Assembly: GCA_018881555.1 (NCBI GenBank)
Contig: JACAXG010000268.1
Location: 233,894-297,893, forward strand
Origin: Amblyornis subalaris
Taxonomy: Eukaryota; Chordata; Aves; Passeriformes; Ptilonorhynchidae
Length of the DNA stretch: 64,000 bases
Reading direction: 5' to 3'
Both the position numbers and the translations under genes were made by a program. Positions 1 to 10,430 of the stretch are shown one piece after another. Numbering within the stretch: the first letter of the stretch is position 1; every line of letters begins with the position of its first letter. The notes beneath the pieces were generated by a model. It made no database searches and was not told the DNA's origin. It saw nothing but the letters and a program-made list of their open reading frames with translations.

Positions 1-19
1 ACCCAAACNNTTCNGTGAT
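1..19 (+). mobile_element. CR1 3' terminus, cut by window edge
   Basis: The first bases read as the end of a sense-strand group A CR1: a 'cccaaac' block followed by a degenerate ATTCTGTGAT-type tail containing three Ns. The body lies outside the window. It is too short to be certain. Confidence 0.45.
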
Positions 20-630
20 GAAAAAAGAGACTTTTTGTAATCCATTTTCTCTGTGGTTCCCTTTCGAAAGCTCCAGGAGTTTATTTAGGCTCAGCAAACC
101 TTGCCACGCTTCTCCATGGGTCCTTTTTCTCCCGAGGCACCCGCAGGAAATCTCCCGATCGCCTCCGCAAACGCGAAACCGGGAAACATCAGCGTTATTT
201 TTCACCAGCTCCTGGGAACGTTTGGGAATAAAGCTGAGGCCAGGTGGCCCCAAAGGAAAGTGCTGAGGTTGGATGCTCAGCTGAGAGCCCGGAGCAATCC
301 CAGGTTTTCTTCCCTCGTGAGCGATGACTCAGAGCCCGGGCAGTGACACACGGCACGGCACGTCCAGGAGGGCTCCAAGTGCTGAATAATCTGGAAGCAC
401 AGCCTTGCCACGGAGCTCTTTGGAATTCCCCCAAAGATGTGACTGGCCCGTGGGTGGCTCTGTCCCAGCTGCTGCTCCAGAGGGCCTGGAGAGCAGCCAG
501 GGGAGGTGGGAGAAGCGCTGGCAGCGCCAGGAGGGCGCCGGGGGGGGGTGTTCTCGGGGTTGTGCTGCTGGGATAAACGTCCTTGTGGCGGATTGGGATG
601 TTCATCCAGCCCCAGGGGGCACTTCATTTT
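20..630. other. unique sequence, no gene seen
   Basis: Non-repetitive stretch with a few CpGs around 145-185 and a G-run at 540-548. Reading frames on both strands overlap each other and have no convincing splice-site flanks. I see no function. Confidence 0.5.
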
Positions 631-1060
631 AGAGAAGGGAATGGAGCTGGGGAAGGGGCTGGAAAATGCATCCCATNAGGAGCAGTGAGGGAGCTGGGGG
701 AGTTTATCNGGAGCAGAGGAGGCTCAGGGGGGACCTCATTGCTCNNCACAATCCCTGNCAGGAGGGGCAGTGAGGGGGGGTCGGGCTCTGCTGCCNTGTC
801 CCAAGGGAAAGGAGGAGAGGNAATGGCCTCAAATTGCACCAAAAGANGCTCAGATTGGAGTTTAAAAGCAATTTTTCCCCTCCAGAGTGGTCAGGCCTTG
901 GAATGAGCTGCCCAGGGAGGTGGTGGAGTCNCTGCCTCTGGGAGTGNNCAGGAGCAGTCTGGATGTGGCCCTTGGGGACAGGGTTTGGGGTGATGCTGGT
1001 GCTGCTGGGGTGGCACTGGNTGATCCTNAGGGTCTCTTCCCACCCTGGTGATTCCATGAC
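631..1060 (+). mobile_element. CR1 LINE fragment, group B, 5'-truncated
   Basis: The sense strand carries the end of CR1 ORF2. A block equivalent to R-G-G-S-G-G-T-S is followed by W-N-E-L-P-R-E-V-V-E-S around 898-930, the L-D-V-A-L-G-D block around 960-985, then the short 3' tail ending in 'gattccatgac'. Many Ns and frame breaks make it non-coding. It matches the copies at 11425 and 34795 in structure. Confidence 0.93.
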
Positions 1061-1370
1061 AGGCGCAGACACTCAAGTGTCCCAAGGTCTGTTCCTCAGG
1101 GTGCTCCGAGTGCCACCTGCCCTCTCCNGTCCTGCTGCAAACCCCCACGGAGGTGACATTGCTCATGGAGCTGGAACCTTCCTCCCACCAAAACACAAAA
1201 TTCCAGGTGATTGGGGGTTTTTTNGCTCATATTAATGTAAGTGCCATGGTTTGGCACAGCCTTGTTCCAGAGGGTGCTGCTGGAGACCACCCTTCCCAGG
1301 GAAATGTTTTCCCTCCTTTCAGCTAGAAATGCATCAGGAAGACTTCAAAGAGGATTGTGTTTTCCTTGGA
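1061..1370. other. unique spacer
   Basis: Short unique stretch between two oppositely oriented CR1 copies. Nothing recognisable beyond ordinary sequence. Confidence 0.5.
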
Positions 1371-1720
1371 TCATGGAATCACCACGGTTTGGGTTGGAAG
1401 GGACCNTAAAGCCCATCCAGTGCCACCCCTGCCATGGGCAGGGACACCTTCCACTATNCCAGGTTGCTCCAAGCCTGGCCTTGGACACTTCCAGGGATGG
1501 GGAATCCACAACCAACCTGTGCCAGGGCCTCGCCACCCCCTGAGTAAGGAATTTTTTCCTATTATCCCATCCAGCCCTGNCCTCTGGCAGCTTAACACCA
1601 TTGCCCCTTGTCCTGTCACTCTTTACCTGCACAAAAATTCCCTCTCCCTCATTTTTCTAAGTCCCATTTAGGCACTGGAAGGGGTTCCAAGGTCTTCCCA
1701 AAGCCTTCTCTTTTCCAGGC
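1371..1720 (-). mobile_element. CR1 LINE fragment, group A, antisense
   Basis: It starts with the reverse-complemented tail 'tcatggaatcacc', then the group A end 'ggtttgggttggaaggga'. It runs back into ORF2 (the 'cttccactat' and 'gccctgncctctggcagctt' blocks) and stops near 'ccttctcttttccaggc'. It is 5'-truncated with no intact frame. Confidence 0.95.
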
Positions 1721-2558
1721 TTTGTCTTCCTGACATTTCTGTTATCCAGGCCTTGTCTTCCCTGCGGGACTNTCTCCTTCCCTGGACTTCAGAGAACCAC
1801 GTTGGTCAAAATCCCACTGCCAGGGCCCCACAAACAAACCCACAAATGAAACTGTTGGTTTGCCACTGTGATTCCTTCCAGCACTCGGCTGGCAAGTGCA
1901 CAAAGCATTGGACAGCCTTTGGAAAAGGGCAAGGATAAGAAATTCCAACGGGAAAAAAATACGAGGAATCCAGAGAAAGATAAGAATTCACTCGACTTTA
2001 TATTTACCTTCAGTAGGACAGATTTTAAAATCGATTAAATCCCTTTTTCCCTGCCTCCTTCAAACCACAGGCAAAACAGGTGGGAAGAGATAGAAATGAN
2101 AACAAAAATAAATAAAATAACATGCAGCAGTTGTGAGATGTAATTTCCAGATTTTTGGAATTTTTTGCCATGGCATCCTCAATAAAATGAAATCTCCCAA
2201 TTCAACACATCTGGGGACAACTGCAGGAGCAAGGGAGTGAATTTTCCCTGAAAAGCAGCACCATGAGCATCACTCAGCTGCTTTTTGGGACAGGGAGAGG
2301 AACAGGCAGGAATTCCTCACCCCGATTCGAGGTCCAGCGGGANGGGGGAGTCAGGAGTGACAAACATCCCCATTCAGCTCCTTGGGTGGATCGTAGGAAA
2401 AGTCTCCGTGGGATGACAGCGACCCACAGNATTCCTGCCAGCTCCAGGCTTTGGATGTGGGATTGGAATGCCAGCTGGGTGAAATCCCACGTAACCAGGC
2501 AGCTCCCTAGTGGCTGCAGGGATGTGGATGTTGGATGCTGATGATTTCCCGAGCTCAG

Positions 2559-2592
2559 CTCAGCGCTAAGCTCAGCACTAAGCTCAGCTCAA
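2559..2592. repeat. 12-bp tandem repeat (CTCAGCRCTAAG)
   Basis: Two full units and a partial third of a 12-bp word at 2559-2570, 2571-2582 and 2583 onward, preceded by a half unit. It is a short minisatellite-like stutter with no evident function. Confidence 0.8.
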
Positions 2593-3597
2593 CTTTTCCT
2601 GCAGTTCTGCCCTTTTTTTAGTCCTGTCACGCAGCTTAAATTGTTGGGCTCGTTCCACCCCCTTCTGCTCGACTCACACCCTGCAGAGGCTCCTTCCAGG
2701 GCTCCAGAGCTCCAGCGTTTCTGGGGGATGAGGACAGACCTCTGGGAAGGGTGGGATCTGCTGCCTGCCACGTTCCCGGAGCCAAATCGCGGGAATCTGC
2801 GGGATAAAAGCGGTGATGCCACTTGGCCCTGAGCACACGGGAGATAAACACCCTCTTCTTGGGGGTTTTATTTTAATTAAGGGGTTTTATTAAGAGTTTA
2901 TTAAAGCCCTAAACTTTGGAAATCACTCCCCAAATGGAACAATTTATAAATGATGAGCGAGAGCTTTAAACAATTTACTTGCACTTTTTTTTTGAACGTA
3001 CCTTCAGTAGATCTCATTTAACTCCTTTCGTTTGTACACTTGGGGAATTTACGCTGCTGGGGATGTGCCAGCACAAGGAGGCAGCAGGAGGAAAAACCGG
3101 GAGGCTGCCCTCGAATTCCCTGCCTCGTGTCCCATGGTTTCTCCTCCACTTTCATCCCTTCTATTTTGGATACGCAGGGGTGTGTTTAGGTCTTCAAGAC
3201 TGAAAGGAAAACACCCAAATACGAAATGAAAACGCCCTAAATAGTTTTAATCCAAAACACGCCGGGCAGTGTTTCGGCGTTGTCTCCCCACCGGCGCTCC
3301 AGGTTTAAAATCATTCCCAGAACTCCCGCAAATTTGAAGGAGAATCTGCGATTCCTGCAGGGATTGATTTCTCACGTTCTACTCCGGGCCCATCCTAATT
3401 CCCATTCCCTTAATTCCCACCCAAGAAAACGACCCCCGGGGGTATTTTAAAGTGCTGTGGGACTGCTCCACAACTTCCACCCTTGGGACACGACCCCTTT
3501 CCTACCTGCTCCGCCAAATTCCCGGCGTTTTGCCTCGCATCCAGCGGGCAGGGAAGAAGCAAGGGGTTGATGATTTTAATTTGTTCATTGGCTCCGG

Positions 3598-3614
3598 AAA
3601 AAAAAAAAAAAAAA
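3598..3614 (+). repeat. poly(A) run, 17 bp
   Basis: Uninterrupted A17 directly after 'ggctccgg'. No retrotransposed gene body is recognisable upstream, so I treat it as a simple mononucleotide run. Confidence 0.8.
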
Positions 3615-4396
3615 GCACAACCCGATTTTTTTGGGGCATTGCAGGCAGCCAGGTTTNGTAAGTGTATCACAAAATATGTGTTATGTTGGAAAGAGGAGAC
3701 TCCCAGGCGCCAGGAGTGAAACATTATCCTCCTCAGACAAAGTCTCAGACAAAGATCTTTATCTGGGAATGATATATGGGATATAGTTTGGAGATGACTC
3801 CACATAATACCTTTATTAGGGTTGAAGTTTAACAACTTAAAAGGGAAAGAGAGAAAATAAAAAAAAAAAAAACGTATTTATTAGCCTTTGTTACTCGCCC
3901 AAATAAGGGCAGGGGACTTCCGACGGGGCTGGGTTTATGGAGAAAAACATAATTAAGGTGAAAATAGCCCCAATATTTATGGTGTTGAGGGGGGATGGAT
4001 GAAGCAACTGGAAAATGGAGGAGTCAAAACCTGCTCTGGGTTGCAGGCTGCTGATGCAACTCCTCTGGAAGCAGAACAATCCGTCCGTGTGTCCTTGGAT
4101 TTGTCAGCGAGGGAATCGGGACAGGCCAAGATGAGAAATTCAGATTAAACGGAGACGAGTTTAGCATTATTAATCGTAATTCCTCCAGAGAAAGGGGATG
4201 GAGACGGATTTTCAGGAAGCTCAGAACACTGTGCTACCAAGTCAGGAAGAAAAACCAGTTTTAAAGCAGGACNCCAGTTCATGGCTTGGGAAATACTTTG
4301 GAGTTTTCCAGTTCTTTAGGAGCAAAGGCTTGAGGATGGGAAAATTTTCAGGGGAATAGTCACATTAAATATTAGGCATTTTTTTTTCACTGAAAA

Positions 4397-4555
4397 AAGG
4401 TTGGAATGAGCTGCCCAGGGAGGTGGTGGAGTCTCTGCCTCTGGAAGTGTTCAGGAAGTGTGTGGATGTGGCCCTTGGGGACAGGATTTGGGGTGATGCT
4501 GGTGATGATGGATGATCCTAAAGGTCTCTTCCAACCCTGATGATTTGGGATTCTC
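4397..4555 (+). mobile_element. CR1 LINE fragment, group B, 3' end only
   Basis: Only the last about 160 bp remain: 'ttggaatgagctgcccaggg' (W-N-E-L-P-R-E-V-V-E-S-L-P-L-E-V-F), the L-D-V-A-L-G-D block, and the 3' tail 'tgatgatttgggattctc'. Confidence 0.92.
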
Positions 4556-4570
4556 AAATTCCAGCATCAN

Positions 4571-4630
4571 AATGTCCTTTTTGGATTGAGGGGCCCAGGA
4601 TTGAGCACAGAACTCGAGGTGTGGTCTCAT
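4571..4630 (-). mobile_element. CR1 ORF2 internal fragment, antisense
   Basis: On the minus strand this reads R-P-H-L-E-F-C-A-Q-S-W-A-P-Q-S-K-K-D-I, the well-known CR1 reverse-transcriptase C-terminal block (consensus form R-P-H-L-E-Y-C-V-Q-F-W). The fragment lacks the CR1 3' tail. It sits 15 bp after the tail of a plus-oriented copy, so the two are separate or rearranged pieces. Confidence 0.75.
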
Positions 4631-7052
4631 GGAGACCTTGGAAAACTTGGAAACCTCCTCTGCACGAGGCCTCTAACCCTCCTTGGCCTGGTCACTCTAT
4701 TGGGAAAAAAAAAACCACAAAGACATGGAAAAGCATGGAAAAGGTTTCTTCAGCTTTAGGATCACATTTTGGCTTCTCTGGACTAATTAGAAGAGAAAGA
4801 GGCAAACCTTCAGAGGTGCCCTGGCCACACCAAACCAGGAGCTGCCAGATCTCCAANGGGGCAGGTCCAGGCAGGGCTCCTCCAGCTGCTTCTCCAAGCT
4901 GGTTTTGGGATGGGAATCCTGCCCCGTTTTCCGTGGGAAAGCAGGAAAAGGGCCCTGCTGGTCGGGGACCCCTTTGTGGGTGGATGATGCTGATAAAAGT
5001 GAGGTGGGATGGCCCTAAAGCTGCTTTTTGAACCTCACAGCCCTCAAAATCCACCTGTGGGGTGGGACATTTGGGGCCAGGGGCAGGGCTGGGTGATGGG
5101 ATCACAGCTCCTCTCCCTGCTGGCTCTGGGATTAGGGATAAATCACTTGAGCCATGCCCTCCTGGACAGAGACACTAAAACGTTTAACCCCAAATTTCAC
5201 GGGTCAGGAAGCCCAGTGTGAAACGGGGAAAATCAATGTAAGAGGGTAAAGTTCAGCCTCCAGACTCTGCAGGCACTGGGAACCGAACAGCGATCCCAAA
5301 AACACCTCATTCCCTCATCTTCTGCAGCAAATCCCACCCTTTTGGGAAAAACTGTGGTGGAACTCACCTGTGAGGGGAGTGCAAGGAGGGTGGGCAGGTG
5401 GAGGTGTGTCCCACTCTGTCCCAGTGTTGTTGTAATTTTTCCAAACTGGGAAAAAAATGAGCTCTGGCAGGATAATGGTGAAGCCCTAAANGGGAAGCAA
5501 AGAAATCCCAAGAAGGAACTTGTGCAAGGAGTCAAACCNGACCTGGAAAATTCCCCAGATCCACCAATAGCAGAGAATCTCCCAGAGCATCCCAGGNGCA
5601 GGAGGTGACAACAAAATTGGGAATCTTCCTGTCCCTTTTCCTCACTGGGAATTTCAGCCTGGGGCTGTCCTTTTGAGGGAATGAGGCAAAGACACTTCCT
5701 AAAAANGTGGAGCTGCTGAAACATTCCCTGTCATCCCAAATCTCCCAGTTAAGCCAGGCCTGGCTTTGCACCAGGATGAGCAGCAGGACAAGAGTGGCCT
5801 GGCTTTTATGTTCAAGTGAAAAACTGATTTCCTGGAGGGAAAAAACCCCTTCTTTTCCCGGGAACTGAAGGGCTGAGGGAATCCTCACCCAGCCCCAGGC
5901 ACTGCTGAGGGGCCTGGTGGGCCTTGGGGTGCACAAATATTTCATTTACAACGATGGAAGCAAAACAAGAGGCTGGAGATGGCCTTGACNAACCTTCTTT
6001 TCTTGCCAGGCTGATGGAAAAAGCCTTGGATCACTCTCCCGATAATCTTGGATCTTGCTGGGGTTTTTTTAAGTCCAGTTCCACATAATTCAGCAGGAAG
6101 AGGGGTGGTGTGGGAGCTCTATTTACACCTCACCACCTGCAGAGCACCAAACACGAGGAATTCTCTTCCTTTGGTAATTCTGGTGCCTTTATATTGCTGG
6201 AAAATGGCTTTTTCCTTCTAGGAATCTGTGATTCCACGGATCTGTTCCACTATCTGTCCCATAACTCAGACCAGTCACCGTGGACACGAGGGCAAACCTC
6301 TCTCTGCTCACTCTCAGCTGATTAATTCGGAGCGCAGATTCCCGGGGAAGTGGCAGGGACAGCTGTGCCGAGAGCCTGGCTCGGTTTTCCGCCGGATTCC
6401 GCAAATCTCAGGGCAAAAATTCATGGCACAGCTGCTCAGAGATGCTGCCACTGCTTGTTACTCATCTCTCCTCGTGTGAGGAAAGTCATCTTTTCCCAGG
6501 ATCGCCGCTGCAAGGAGCTGGAATGTGAGAACCTGGGCACCAGCTCTGCCCGCGCAGACTGGCAGCNGCACAAAAAATCCCTTCCCAGAGGAGAGGAGCA
6601 AAGAGCTCCCGCCTTTCCCAGAGGAAAACAGGCCATGAAATGAAATAAAACCCCAACATTACATAACTTGGGGTGATCAGGTGATGTCAGACTCCGCAGC
6701 TCTCGGCCCCCTGACCTGCCAAACGCTGTCAGAATTCCCTGAATACCTGTGGAATGCTTNGGGAGGCGAGTCCTGACACGTTATCCCGCGGTTCGCCTGG
6801 CACAGCTCAGCACAGGGAAAGGGCTCTGTGGAAGGCAGGGGTGGTGCTGGGTGAGGTGCAGCCAGGAGGGGACTCAGTGGCCACATGGCCNACGGGCCTG
6901 GCTGTTGTTCCCGTGTCACCTCCGGGTTTGGGCATCCTGGGAAGAGCTTCAGGCTCAGGAAACCCAGAGGTGCCCCAGAAATGAAGTGAGGGCTGTGAGA
7001 AATGAGGGCAGGGATTGTCTCTCTCTGCTGAGGGCACTCCAGGNCAGGTCCA
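4631..7052. other. unique stretch, no gene seen
   Basis: About 2.4 kb without recognisable repeats apart from a short A-run at 4706-4715. The overlapping minus-strand frames at 4692-5105 and 5233-5945 are low-complexity, Pro/Ser-rich and contain Ns. They show no domain and no convincing splice sites. Confidence 0.5.
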
Positions 7053-7490
7053 AGAGACCTGGAGGGGCTGGAGCGTGTCCAGGGAAGGGAACGGAGCTGG
7101 GAAGGGGCTGGAGCCCCAGGAGCGGCTGAGGGAGCTGGGAAAGGGGCTCAGCCTGGAGAANAGGAGGCTCAGGGGGGACCTTCTGGCTCTGCACANCTCC
7201 TGACAGGAGGGGGCAGCCNGGGGGGGTCGGGCTCTGCTCCCAGGGAACAGGGACAGGAGGAGAGGGAACNGCCTCGAGCTGTGCCAGGGGAGGCTCAGGN
7301 TGGACANCAGGAGCAATTTCTCCNTGGAAAGGNTGNTCAGGCCTTGGCAGGGGCTGCCCAGGGAGGTTTGGAGTGCCCATCCCTGGAGGTGTCCCAGGAA
7401 GGCCTGGCCGTGGCACTCAGTGCTCTGGGCTGGGGACAAGGTGGGCATCNGGCACAGCTTGGACTGCATGGGCTGGGAGGGCTTCGCCTT
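7053..7490 (+). mobile_element. CR1 LINE fragment, group C
   Basis: It starts at 'gagacctggaggggctggag', passes the R-R-L-R-G-D-L block (about 7160-7180) and ends in the group C block 'ggcactcagtgctctgggct'. The usual final tail ('ttttccaaccccagggatcc') is missing, so the 3' end is broken at about 7487. It is nearly identical to the copy at 8660-9127 over about 280 bp and shares an N at the same internal position. Confidence 0.95.
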
Positions 7491-8659
7491 CTGGAAAGAC
7501 ATCCTGGATGAGTTATTCCTGGGATTCCTCACCCTGAAGATCTAATCTGGTCTCTTTTCCCGTGTCTAACTGGAGTGGGCACAGAAAGGGAAAGGACCTT
7601 CCACTTTAAACATCTTTGGGATTTTGAAGACCATTTCCCATCCTCAAAACTCTGCAGGGCTTTCACGTGGAAAAAAAATGGGAAGCGCAAGAGTTGTCCA
7701 AGGATCCTGGGAGGCCGAAGGGAGCAGCACCACTGGGCATCCTGGAGGTGAAGCTTCCCAACTCTTCCCATAAACAACGCCAAGGGAAGAGGTTAAGAGG
7801 AGAGACAACCCCTCCCCACTCCCAGCACACATCCTGCCCTGCATCCCAACCCCTGGGGGGCTCCTCAGCATTCCCAGGAATTCACAAATAGGTTTCAAAC
7901 ATTGCTGTTGGATCGTGTCCTCTGGGAATGTGCTGGAACTGCCAACTTGAATCACTTGAAGCTCTCAGGGTTATTTGACAAGTCCCAGGGTGAATTGTTT
8001 TACTCCATTAGGAACCAATCAACCAGGATTTGTCTCCTCACAATTCCACGTGTATTTCTTTCCATGGCATATCCACATCCCTGCCTTTCATCACTTGCCC
8101 ACGGTTTTTGCCTTTCACATCCAGTTACCACTGGGGCTATCAAGATTCGGATTTATTTTCTTTTAATATGTGCAAAATTACTCCAATCCAGTGTAATGAT
8201 GATTACATGGAGCAAATTCCAACTTCATCCTACTTGGCACAGAGCAGGAGAAGTCGGGATAACACGTAGGTTGTGAAGTCAATGGTTCTTTGGGCTCCAC
8301 AAAAGAATTCCTATGCCCAAGGCCAAGAATTAAATCCTTAAACCTCCCACTGAGCTGCCACCCAAAGGTAGAATGGCCTAAGATGTTCACCCCACTCTCA
8401 TCCAGGAATTTTCTGCATCCTAATCCATGGACCACTGAGGCATGGACTCACACGTTGCTCTTTCTGTCTTGGCCAGAAATGAGAAGTCCAACAAATAAAA
8501 AAGCACTGGAGGCATCCACAAGCTCAGTGATCTCAACTGGCATCAAAATTCAGGCCCTATCCCACTGATATTTCAGGACTGTGTGTGGGAGAATGGGCCT
8601 CACACAAAACANGGATGGAGGGGGAAAAATGTGGCTCTTTTCTCAACTTGAGAGGCCCC
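7491..8659. other. unique stretch between two near-identical CR1 copies
   Basis: About 1.2 kb of CpG-poor sequence. Several frames of 60-125 codons overlap at 7900-8570, but none shows a domain or splice-site pair that I trust. Confidence 0.5.
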
Positions 8660-9127
8660 TCCAGGGCTGTGTCCAGTTCTGGGTCCTGCAGGAGAGACCT
8701 GGAGGGGCTGGAGNGNNTCCAGGGAAGGGAACGGAGCTGGGAAGGGGCTGGAGCCCCAGGAGCGGCTGAGGGAGCTGGGAAAGGGGCTCAGCCTGGAGAA
8801 NAGGAGGCTCAGGGGGGACCTTCTGGCTCTGCACAACTCCTGACAGGAGGGGGCAGCCGGGGGGGGTCGGGCTCTGCTCCCAGGGAACAGGGACAGGAGG
8901 AGAGGGAACAGCCTCGAGCTGTGCCAGGGGAGGCTCAGGTTGGACACCAGGAGCAATTTCTCCCTGGAAAGGCTGGTCAGGCCTTGGAAGGTCCCATCCC
9001 TGGAGGTGTCCAAGGCAGGCCTGGCCGTGGCACTCAGTGCTCTGGGCTGGGGACAAGGTGGGCATTGGGCACAGCTTGGACTGCATGGGCTGGGAGGGCT
9101 TTTCCAACCCCAGGGATCCTGGGATTA
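8660..9127 (+). mobile_element. CR1 LINE fragment, group C, complete 3' end
   Basis: The sense reading begins in ORF2 at the C-V-Q-F-W-type block ('gtgtccagttctgggtcctg'). It continues through E-R-L-R-E-L-G-K-G-L-S-L-E and R-R-L-R-G-D-L, and ends in the group C tail 'cagggatcctgggatt'. The frame is open for about 240 codons, but this is an ORF2 remnant with frame drift at the 3' end, not a host gene. Confidence 0.96.
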
Positions 9128-9436
9128 TTAGTCCCTAAGGTTTCCAAGTCTGCTCTTGGAGTCATTTCTGCCTTTCCCTGCTCCTTATTCCTGGCTTTCA
9201 AGGTCAAATTCCCTCTTGCTCNAATGTATGGAACCCAACCATCACCTTCCTTTGTTTTTACACCTGTCAGTGTCACATTAATTGGGGGAGAATTCCCAAA
9301 AATTCATGGCTGAGGGATGACCTGGTGAGAACTTGAAATTTGGAGGGAATTTTACTCAGGCAGCCAAGATCATTGGGATTTGACATCGACATGGATTTAG
9401 CACCCAGGAGCTGCAGCAGGAAAGAAAGATCCTTAC
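9128..9436. other. probable first part of an intron (minus-strand gene)
   Basis: Lies immediately after the splice donor of the minus-strand exon at 9437-9536, so on that reading it is intron. Nothing else is recognisable. An N lies at 9222. Confidence 0.4.
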
Positions 9437-9507
9437 CTGAGATGGTTCAGTACACAGCAGAGGGTGATCAGCCACAGGATTGGTCCAATCTGTGCCAACT
9501 TTTCCAT
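9437..9507 (-). CDS. candidate signal-peptide coding exon (5' end of an unidentified gene)
   Basis: On the minus strand an exon runs from 9536 to 9437. Upstream is the acceptor 'ctttatttttctttgcag' with a long pyrimidine tract. Downstream is 'ctcag' followed by gtaagg, a near-consensus donor. An ATG at 9507 opens 23 codons plus 2 nt (phase 2): M-E-K-L-A-Q, then a hydrophobic core I-G-P-I-L-W-L-I-T-L-C-C-V-L, then N-H-L. This is the layout of a secretory signal peptide or first membrane segment, so a secreted or membrane protein is inferred. The 29 exon bases before the ATG contain no in-frame stop, so translation could begin earlier. The base at -3 is T (weak context); +4 is G. A CpG island lies about 215 bp upstream on the same strand and fits a promoter and first exon. 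I do not recognise the protein and found no later exons in 1-9436. Confidence 0.5.
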
Positions 9508-9749
9508 AGAAATCAGAACAAAAGAGAATTTTGATGCTGCAAAGAAAAATAAAGAGGTAAATTCCGGGTGTTTTTTAAAGACATTTTATGAGCCTGTGGA
9601 AACGTCAAGCAATTATTAAGAGCAACNTTCATGCTACTTGTGGATTTTTTGAGGTGGAAGAGCCCGCTGGAGGCTGCACCCTGAAGTTCTCCCAATTTGC
9701 TTCTGCTTCATCTATTTTCGGTCTAACTGGGGAAGGTTTTTCCGGAATG

Positions 9750-10080
9750 CAGAACCGCGGCCGCTGCTGGAGAGGGGCAGCACGTGCTGCGGCCGAGCTG
9801 CTTGGAAAGCCAAAAAAGACGGAACTTTTGCCGTTCATTTTTGTCTCGTGGCCGCAGCGGAGCGGCCGCGGTTGTAGAAGTCCTCACGGGGCCGCGAAAT
9901 CCGTGGGAAAACCCCGCGGAGCTCGACGAGCTCGGCCTGAGATCGCNACTTCCCGTTAACCCGCGGGAGAACAGGAAGCGGAGCCGGACAGAACCCTGTG
10001 TCGTCCGATCCGCCACGTCCCCGGAGCCCGCTGTGGGCACGGGAAAACCACCAGGGGCTTCTCTGCACGAGGCCGGGCTC
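9750..10080. promoter_or_regulatory. CpG island, candidate promoter of the minus-strand gene
   Basis: About 330 bp with roughly 40 CpG dinucleotides by hand count, far denser than the flanks. It contains two GCGGCCGC octamers (9757-9764 and 9862-9869) and the inverted repeat gagctcg-a-cgagctc at 9919-9933. On the minus strand 'ggcccc' followed by gtgagg at 9887-9882 is a plausible first-exon donor, which would pair with the acceptor before the 9437-9536 exon across a 350-bp intron. That pairing is inference; no TATA box is evident. Confidence 0.6.
9777..9790. promoter_or_regulatory. palindromic E-box (GCAGCACGTGCTGC)
   Basis: A perfect 14-bp palindrome centred on CACGTG inside the CpG island. 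CACGTG is the class bound by USF and MYC/MAX bHLH dimers. Binding here is inferred from the motif and its position only. Confidence 0.5.
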
Positions 10081-10361
10081 AGCTGGGGTTGAAAGATAAA
10101 CAAGAGCCAACAACACAAAATAGGAAATAAGTGGAAAATATTTCTTTGACTTTCGTTGTCTCGAGGTAAAACCANTCTAAGAACAATTCTTATTTTGATA
10201 AAATCCACCCTCCCCAGGACTTATTTGCTGTTGGGATGTTCAAGGAAAGCGCAGAGTTCTGGATAAAGAAATCAGAAATTTTCTTATTATGGTGATGGTA
10301 AAATCAGAGCCTTTTCTGTATTTCCCTTCACAGAGGGATGGAAAAATTCTTTATTCTTATA

Positions 10362-10430
10362 AATCACGGAATGGTTTGGGTTGGGAGGGACCTTAAAGCT
10401 CATCCAGTTCCAACCTTCCCTGCCCTGGGC
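10362..10430 (-). mobile_element. CR1 LINE 3' end, group A, short antisense piece
   Basis: About 70 bp: tail 'aaatcacggaatgg', then 'tttgggttgggagggacctt' and 'catccagttccaacc'. The element stops before the 'cttccactat' block, so it is a severely 5'-truncated insertion. Confidence 0.85.

Larger units (their letters stand above)
1721..4396. other. CR1-free unique stretch
   Basis: The longest CR1-free stretch of the window by hand count. It is AT-rich near 2030-2210, with A-runs at 3598-3614 and 3858-3872. CpGs are somewhat concentrated around 3260-3440. A small word repeat 'tctcagacaaag' occurs twice near 3735-3760. No exon is supported. Confidence 0.5.

Noticed and set aside
3598..3614. A17 run as the tail of a processed pseudogene
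   Set aside because: No gene-like sequence is recognisable upstream and no flanking duplication is visible.
6807..7532. 241-codon minus-strand frame
   Set aside because: Largely the antisense shadow of the CR1 copy at 7053-7490, with many Ns.
8585..9313. 242-codon plus-strand frame
   Set aside because: Its length comes from a group C CR1 ORF2 remnant at 8660-9127 and chance extension beyond it.
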